Assembly: GCA_030587405.1 (NCBI GenBank)
Contig: JAUQZD010000046.1
Location: 44,586 to 108,585 of the forward strand
Source: Candidatus Freyrarchaeum guaymasense
Lineage (GTDB): Archaea > Asgardarchaeota > Jordarchaeia > Jordarchaeales > Freyrarchaeaceae
DNA length: 64,000 nucleotides
Direction: 5' to 3'
In this document: positions 59,548 through 64,000 of the stretch, one piece after another
Layout of the letters: each line of letters begins with the position of its first letter
How positions within the stretch are numbered: position 1 is the first letter of the stretch
Program-made: the position numbers and the translations under genes
Notes under the pieces: generated by a model
Databases searched by the model: none
What the model was told of the DNA's origin: nothing
Seen by the model: only the letters and a program-made list of their open reading frames with translations

Positions 59548-60807
59548 ATGAGCGATGAGGAAGCAAAGAAGAGGACGTCGTTTGAAAAGTACAGGTTGCG
59601 TAGGCTGATAGAGGTGCTTGAAAGCAAGAAGGGGGCGCATACGGAGCTAATTTCACTATACATTCCCCCAGGGAAGGTGATCAGCGATGTAACCAATTAC
59701 CTCAAACAGGAGTATGGAACGGCTGCGAACATAAAGTCTAAGGCTACCCGTAAAAACGTTATGGAGGCCATCAGGAGCATAATCTCCAAGCTTAAGTATT
59801 TTCAGCGTGCCCCATCAACGGGCCTAGTAATCTTTAGCGGTGCCGTGCCTACGAGTGGGCAGGGAACTGAAAAGCTCGAGTTTTGGATGGTGACCCCGCC
59901 AGAGCCAATAAACATTTACAAGTATCATTGCGACAGCAAGTTTTACTTGGAGCCTTTAAAGGATCTTTTGGAGGAAAAGGATACTTACGGCGTCATAGTG
60001 TTGGACAGGTCTGAGGCACACATCGCAACAATTAAGGGAACTCACTTGGAGATCCATAAGAAGTTGACCTCCGGTATTCCCGGCAAGCACTCGGCTGGAG
60101 GCCAGTCTCAGCGAAGGTTTGAGAGGCTCATAGAGCAGGCGGGACACGAGTTCTTTAAGAGGGTTGGGGAGCACGCCAACGAGGTCTTCCTGTCGATACC
60201 AGACCTTAAAGGCATCGTCATAGGGGGGCCGGGCCCCTCCAAGGAGAAGTTCGTTGATGGAGATTACCTAGATTACAGGCTTAAACAGAAGATCATTGGC
60301 GTGGTTGATATAGGGTATACTGGGGAGCCTGGAATAGAGGAGCTGGTGGGTAAGGCGGAATCCCTCTTCGAGGATTTAAGGTATACTGAAGAGAAGAGGC
60401 TCGTCCAGAAGTTCTTGGAGATGCTCGTCAAGAACGACGAGAAGGTTGCCTACGGGGAAAGGGAGGTTCGAGAGGCCCTTCTGCAGGGCAGGGTGGATAC
60501 GCTACTCTTATCCGAGGGACTGGATATTCTACGGGTAACCATCCGATGTCCTAACTGCGGATATAGCGAGGAGAAAACGGTGATGAAGGAGCAGTTGCAG
60601 AAGCTTCAGGAGGAAGTCGCACAGAGAGCATGTCCTGTTTGCAACAGTTCACTTTTAACGGTGGAGGAGGTGCGTGACGTGATCGAGGAGCTCGGAGAGT
60701 TAGGGGAGCAAACCGGCGCCAGGGTGGAGGTCATATCCACGGAGACCGAGGAAGGACAACAGTTGAAGCAGGCCTTTAAGGGTGTAGCTGCGATATTAAG
60801 GTACTAG
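59548..60807 (+). CDS. prf1: Peptide chain release factor aRF1
   Basis: A 419-residue archaeal class I release factor that recognises all three stop codons and triggers peptide release. The NIKS decoding motif (ANIKSKATRKN, near residue 60) and the catalytic GGQ (SAGGQSQRRFERL, near 180) are intact; a C-terminal zinc-type CPNCGYSEEK...CPVCNSS lies at 330-370. The ATG at 59548 follows GAGGTG by 6 nt. It ends in a 4-nt overlap with the convergent valS gene (shared CTAG). Confidence 0.95.
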   Translation: MSDEEAKKRTSFEKYRLRRLIEVLESKKGAHTELISLYIPPGKVISDVTNYLKQEYGTAANIKSKATRKNVMEAIRSIISKLKYFQRAPSTGLVIFSGAVPTSGQGTEKLEFWMVTPPEPINIYKYHCDSKFYLEPLKDLLEEKDTYGVIVLDRSEAHIATIKGTHLEIHKKLTSGIPGKHSAGGQSQRRFERLIEQAGHEFFKRVGEHANEVFLSIPDLKGIVIGGPGPSKEKFVDGDYLDYRLKQKIIGVVDIGYTGEPGIEELVGKAESLFEDLRYTEEKRLVQKFLEMLVKNDEKVAYGEREVREALLQGRVDTLLLSEGLDILRVTIRCPNCGYSEEKTVMKEQLQKLQEEVAQRACPVCNSSLLTVEEVRDVIEELGELGEQTGARVEVISTETEEGQQLKQAFKGVAAILRY

Positions 60808-63269
60808 GCTAATGCTACGAATATCCTTTTTCCTCCTGCCTGTAGCTCCCTTAACCCTTTCATCTCGGGCTTCTCAGAGAATTCTAGTTCCTCGATGTTA
60901 TGCATTTCCCTCAGGTCATGTGCGAAGGGCTCCAGTTCCTTGGGTAGAACCGCCACTTTTAGGGGGGACTTGAGGGATCTCCCCGCTTCCTTCTTCACCT
61001 TCCAAATAGCCGAGTTAACCTCCAAGATCAGGGGAGTGTAGTTTTCTTTAAGGATCATTGATGGGTCGGGTTCCGGGAAAGGCTGTATGTGGATGCTTTC
61101 GTCACCGTAGAGCTTACGCCATAATGCATCTGTTATGAATGGCGTTACCGGGGCGAGAAGCTTCAGTAGGGTTTTCAGGCATGTGTGAAGGGTGAAGTGG
61201 GCTGCCGTCTCCTCCTCCCTAGTGAATGTTCCCTCCCTATTATACGCCCGTGCCTTAACCATTTCAATGTAATGGCTTGCGAAGATGTTCCAGGTGAAGT
61301 TGTATAGTGCGACCGTTCCCGGGTGGAAGTCAAAGGAGGAGTAGCTTTCATCAACCTTCTGGATGAGCTTATTAAGCTCCGAGAGTATCCACCTATCCGT
61401 CTCCGTTAAGTTCACCTTCTCCGAGGGCTCAGGGAAGTTTGAGATGAAGCGGGCGATGTTCCATAGCTTCTGGAGGAAGCGGGCGACGCCTGTAACCTTA
61501 GACTCGTCGAACCGTACGTCGTCTCCGAGGGATGCCACCATGCTAGCGTAGAGTCTAACGGCGTCTGCACCATACTTCTCAACTACTGGTTCGGGGTATA
61601 CGACGTTTCCAAGGCTTTTAGACATCTTACGTCCATCTTTATCGACGACGTGTCCGCTTATCCACACGTGCTTAAATGCCGGCTTACCGAGTAACTGGAG
61701 GATTCTGAGCATGGTATAGTTCAGCCATGTGCCGATAATGTCCTTTCCTTGAGGTCGGAGGTCGCAAAGGTATGGGCGAGATGAGACCTTCTTATAGAAA
61801 GACTCGTTCTTCTCTTTAACGTTCCCCGGATAGAGAGAGATGAAGAGCGGAGAAATGGACGAGTCAACCCATGTGTCAAACGTGCGCTCTTCCCCTATAA
61901 AGCCCTCATTTGCGCCACACCTCTCACACTTATCAAAAGGAGGATCATCCTTCCAAGGCTGATAATACTTGCCTGGCTCGGGGAGGTTTGGGGCCCCGCA
62001 CTTCTTACAATACCAGATAGGTATTTCGGTTCCGTAGTACCTCCTCCTAGATATCGGCCAGTCCATGGTAAGCGAGTTGACCCAGTTAAGCCAGAGGTAC
62101 TTGGCCGAGGGGGGATGCCATTCAACCTGCTCCGCCATCTCTCTGAGCTGAGGGACAAAATCTAACAGTTTAAGGTAGTACTCTTTCATCCCGACGTATT
62201 CGATAGGCGTCTTACTCCTCCAGCATATAGGCTGGCTATGGACTATCCGCTCGGATTTAACCAGGAGGCCTTGCTCCTTTAGGTCTTTTATTATGGCGGC
62301 CCTTGCTTCTGCAACCTTCATGCCAGCGTACTTTCCAGCAGCATCGGTCATAAGGCCATCCTTGTCTATGGCGAATATGGGGGTTAGTGAAAGCTCCTTG
62401 AAAAGCCTTAAGTCGACGACGTCGCCGTAGGAGCAAACCATCACCGCACCGGTACCGTACTCAGGCTTAGCTGCTGGATGGGGAATGATGGGGACTTCTT
62501 TACCGTAAATGGGGGTTACAGCGGTCGATCCGTGAAGGTGCACGTACCTTTCATCCTTAGGGTTAACTATTACGGCTCCACAAGCGCATATGAGTTCAGG
62601 TCTTGTTGTAGCTATGATGAGGTCCTCACCGGTCTCTTTAACCTTAAACTTAACATACACTAGATCTGTTTCCTCCTCCCGCCTCTCGATCTCGGCCTCG
62701 GCGATGGCTGTCTGGCAGTCACTACACCAGCTCACAGGCCGGTCATCCTCGTAAATGTATCCCTTCCTCCAAAGCTCTATGAACGTAGCCTGGGTTAAAG
62801 CCCTATACTCTTCCTGGTCTGTCTTGTATATTTCGTCCCACTCGAAGGAGTTATTGGAAAACCCCATAATCCTGCAGATGTTCAATATGTTTTCGCCGAC
62901 TTGGTCAAGGTGCTCTTTACACTTCTTGAGAAACTCTTCTCTCGGCGTCTCGACCATGCGTATTCCAAACTCCTTTTCAACACTGACCTCGACCGGCAAG
63001 CCATTCCTGTCTAAGCCGAATTTGTAGAGAACCTCGAAGCCCTTCATACGCATAAAGCGCGCAATGAAGTCGATTGAGGCGTAGTGAAGCGCGCCTCCCA
63101 CATGCCATCTTCCCGAGACGTAGGGTGGAGGGTTGTCTATTGTGAATATGGGTTTTCCGCTGTTTTCGTTGAAACGGTATATACCCTCTTTCTGCCATGT
63201 TTCCCATATTTCAGATTCCTTAGCGACGTCCCACCGTGGCTCTTTAATCCTAGCCGTTTTACCTGGCAT
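60804..63269 (-). CDS. valS: Valyl-tRNA synthetase
   Basis: An 821-residue class I synthetase. The HIGH-like motif PPPYVSGRWHVGGALHY is near residue 48 and KMSKSLGN near 550. ISRRRYYGTEIPIWYC and RPQGKDIIGTWLNYT favour valine over isoleucine or leucine. An editing (CP1) domain and zinc-type cysteines (CSDCQTA, CKKCGAPN, CERCGAN) are visible, followed by an anticodon-binding domain. Length matches archaeal enzymes. The minus strand ends in a 4-nt overlap with the convergent aRF1 gene. All signature motifs are intact. Confidence 0.93.
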   Translation of the reverse strand: MPGKTARIKEPRWDVAKESEIWETWQKEGIYRFNENSGKPIFTIDNPPPYVSGRWHVGGALHYASIDFIARFMRMKGFEVLYKFGLDRNGLPVEVSVEKEFGIRMVETPREEFLKKCKEHLDQVGENILNICRIMGFSNNSFEWDEIYKTDQEEYRALTQATFIELWRKGYIYEDDRPVSWCSDCQTAIAEAEIERREEETDLVYVKFKVKETGEDLIIATTRPELICACGAVIVNPKDERYVHLHGSTAVTPIYGKEVPIIPHPAAKPEYGTGAVMVCSYGDVVDLRLFKELSLTPIFAIDKDGLMTDAAGKYAGMKVAEARAAIIKDLKEQGLLVKSERIVHSQPICWRSKTPIEYVGMKEYYLKLLDFVPQLREMAEQVEWHPPSAKYLWLNWVNSLTMDWPISRRRYYGTEIPIWYCKKCGAPNLPEPGKYYQPWKDDPPFDKCERCGANEGFIGEERTFDTWVDSSISPLFISLYPGNVKEKNESFYKKVSSRPYLCDLRPQGKDIIGTWLNYTMLRILQLLGKPAFKHVWISGHVVDKDGRKMSKSLGNVVYPEPVVEKYGADAVRLYASMVASLGDDVRFDESKVTGVARFLQKLWNIARFISNFPEPSEKVNLTETDRWILSELNKLIQKVDESYSSFDFHPGTVALYNFTWNIFASHYIEMVKARAYNREGTFTREEETAAHFTLHTCLKTLLKLLAPVTPFITDALWRKLYGDESIHIQPFPEPDPSMILKENYTPLILEVNSAIWKVKKEAGRSLKSPLKVAVLPKELEPFAHDLREMHNIEELEFSEKPEMKGLRELQAGGKRIFVALA

Positions 63270-63455
63270 TTTAGATCCTCCGTTGACGCCTTCGGAGAAG
63301 CTTACAGAAAAGGAGGAGGTGAGGTTAATTTAAAGTTTTTTTGGATAAGGATGAAAAACATGGTGTTAGATGGGTTAGGTGGGATGGTGGCCGGTGGCGT
63401 ATGGCTCAGATGAATGTTTAAATTAAGCGGCTAATTGGCTGTTGGGCGTGTTGCT

Positions 63456-64000
63456 CTACTTTTCCGTCAGCTCTTTTACTGCTTGAACCAGCTTTGGGAG
63501 TATTTCTTCAGCTTTCCCGTGGATGACTACGTCAGCTGCACTGTCGTATGCTGTTTTCTCCGTGTTTATTATGGCCAGCTTCCCCCCGCTTCTCTTTGCT
63601 ATGTCCGCCATGAAGGCGATGGGGTATACTACGAGGCTGGACCCTACAACGATGAGGAGGTCGCATTCCTTTGCTAGCCTAAAGGCTTCTGAGAGGGCTT
63701 CTTCAGGAAGGGGCTCGCCGAACATTACGGTGTTTGGCTTTAGCACGCCTCCGCATTTGCATGTTGGTGTGCGTTTTTCCCCGAGAAGTTCTTTCAGCAC
63801 GTAGTCGGCGCTATAACGTGTACCGCACTTCACGCAAACAGCGCTTCTCACGTCACCGTGAACCTCTATCACGTTTTTGCTTCCGGCTCTTTGGTGGAGT
63901 GCATCTATGTTTTGGGTTACCGTTGCTTTGAGTGCTCCCATTCTTTCAAGCTCAGCTAGGGCTATATGGGCGGGGTTTGGCTCCGCCTTGAAAAGGACGT
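63456..64000 (-). CDS. Sirtuin (Sir2) NAD-dependent deacylase, partial at window end
   Basis: The C-terminal portion of a sirtuin, cut by the window edge; the N-terminal NAD-binding GAG motif lies outside. Visible: PNPAHIALAELE, TQNIDALHQRAGS (the NID substrate loop), catalytic IEVHGDV, zinc ligands CVKCGT...CKCGG, LKPNTVMFGEPLP and VVGSSLVVYPIAFM. It removes acyl groups from lysines, for example from chromatin proteins such as Alba, using NAD. It lies 190 nt from the start of valS on the same strand; an AT-rich stretch separates them. Confidence 0.92.
   Translation of the reverse strand, partial: VLFKAEPNPAHIALAELERMGALKATVTQNIDALHQRAGSKNVIEVHGDVRSAVCVKCGTRYSADYVLKELLGEKRTPTCKCGGVLKPNTVMFGEPLPEEALSEAFRLAKECDLLIVVGSSLVVYPIAFMADIAKRSGGKLAIINTEKTAYDSAADVVIHGKAEEILPKLVQAVKELTEK

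Noticed and set aside
1..64000. CRISPR array, insertion sequence, integrase or prophage
   Set aside because: I saw no spaced repeats, transposase or integrase motifs, or terminal inverted repeats.

Overview
The window is chromosomal DNA from an archaeon, most likely a thermophilic member of the TACK/Thermoproteota side of the tree (Korarchaeia-, Bathyarchaeia- or Verstraetearchaeia-like). I cannot fix the lineage from sequence alone. Archaeal markers are TFE-alpha, MBF1, the proteasomal ATPase PAN, archaeal NAC, A-type ATP synthase subunit D, Trm56, archaeal release factor aRF1, a tetraether-lipid radical SAM synthase, DUF99/DUF357/DUF2110 proteins, TATA-box promoters, frequent GTG/TTG starts, and a serine tRNA with encoded CCA and apparently three introns. 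I see no CRISPR array, insertion sequence, prophage or rRNA.

Layout. 0.1-7 kb, mostly minus strand: a tetraether synthase gene interrupted by 55 nt, a truncated P-loop ATPase, a CDC48-N-like/VWA protein, an HAD phosphatase, and a metallo-beta-lactamase/alcohol dehydrogenase pair. 7-16.5 kb, information processing: an Lrp regulator, tfe, an HD protein, DUF2110, trm56, MBF1, pan, PUA, nac, atpD, the intron-rich tRNA-Ser(GCT), a GNAT acetyltransferase and two PhoU/TrkA-C proteins. 16.5-27 kb, redox and carbon metabolism: an IlvD/Edd dehydratase, a GlcD/GlcF-type 2-hydroxyacid oxidase, and HdrA-MvhD plus HdrC-HdrB separated by a 650-nt gap. 27-39 kb: DUF99/DUF357, a longin/roadblock-like protein, two alpha-only acyl-CoA synthetases, a Rab-like GTPase, a nucleotidyltransferase-like protein, PAC2, an SPL-type radical SAM protein and a decayed methyltransferase. 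39-64 kb: Mn-pyrophosphatase, a DUF4143 ATPase behind a palindromic operator, MazG, a fused CoA-transferase, galT with two tiny membrane proteins, a membrane-fused subtilase, an enolase-superfamily enzyme with no normal start codon, an M20 peptidase, a GT-C-like membrane protein, a third acyl-CoA synthetase alpha, PAP2, a broken cupin, tyrS, aRF1, valS and the end of a sirtuin gene.

How it fits together. The HdrABC-MvhD set, with no hydrogenase or Mcr gene here, next to a divergent GlcD/GlcF oxidase suggests ferredoxin/thiol-linked electron transfer, perhaps bifurcation. Three acyl-CoA synthetase alpha subunits and a fused CoA-transferase point to organic-acid fermentation. The Edd-like dehydratase, the enolase-superfamily enzyme, GalT and the Zn alcohol dehydrogenase suggest sugar and sugar-acid use. 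The lipid and envelope genes (tetraether synthase, PAP2, GT-C-like protein, hexapeptide acyltransferase) are scattered.

Most noteworthy: (i) a 55-nt out-of-frame insertion exactly between the second and third cysteines of the radical SAM motif of the tetraether synthase, so the gene works only if the insertion is removed, as by an mRNA intron; (ii) a tRNA-Ser whose D, anticodon and T arms each carry an insertion; (iii) a nested structured RNA at 27.8-27.9 kb; (iv) several genes broken by 1-nt shifts, mostly in short homopolymer runs, which may be real decay or consensus errors.
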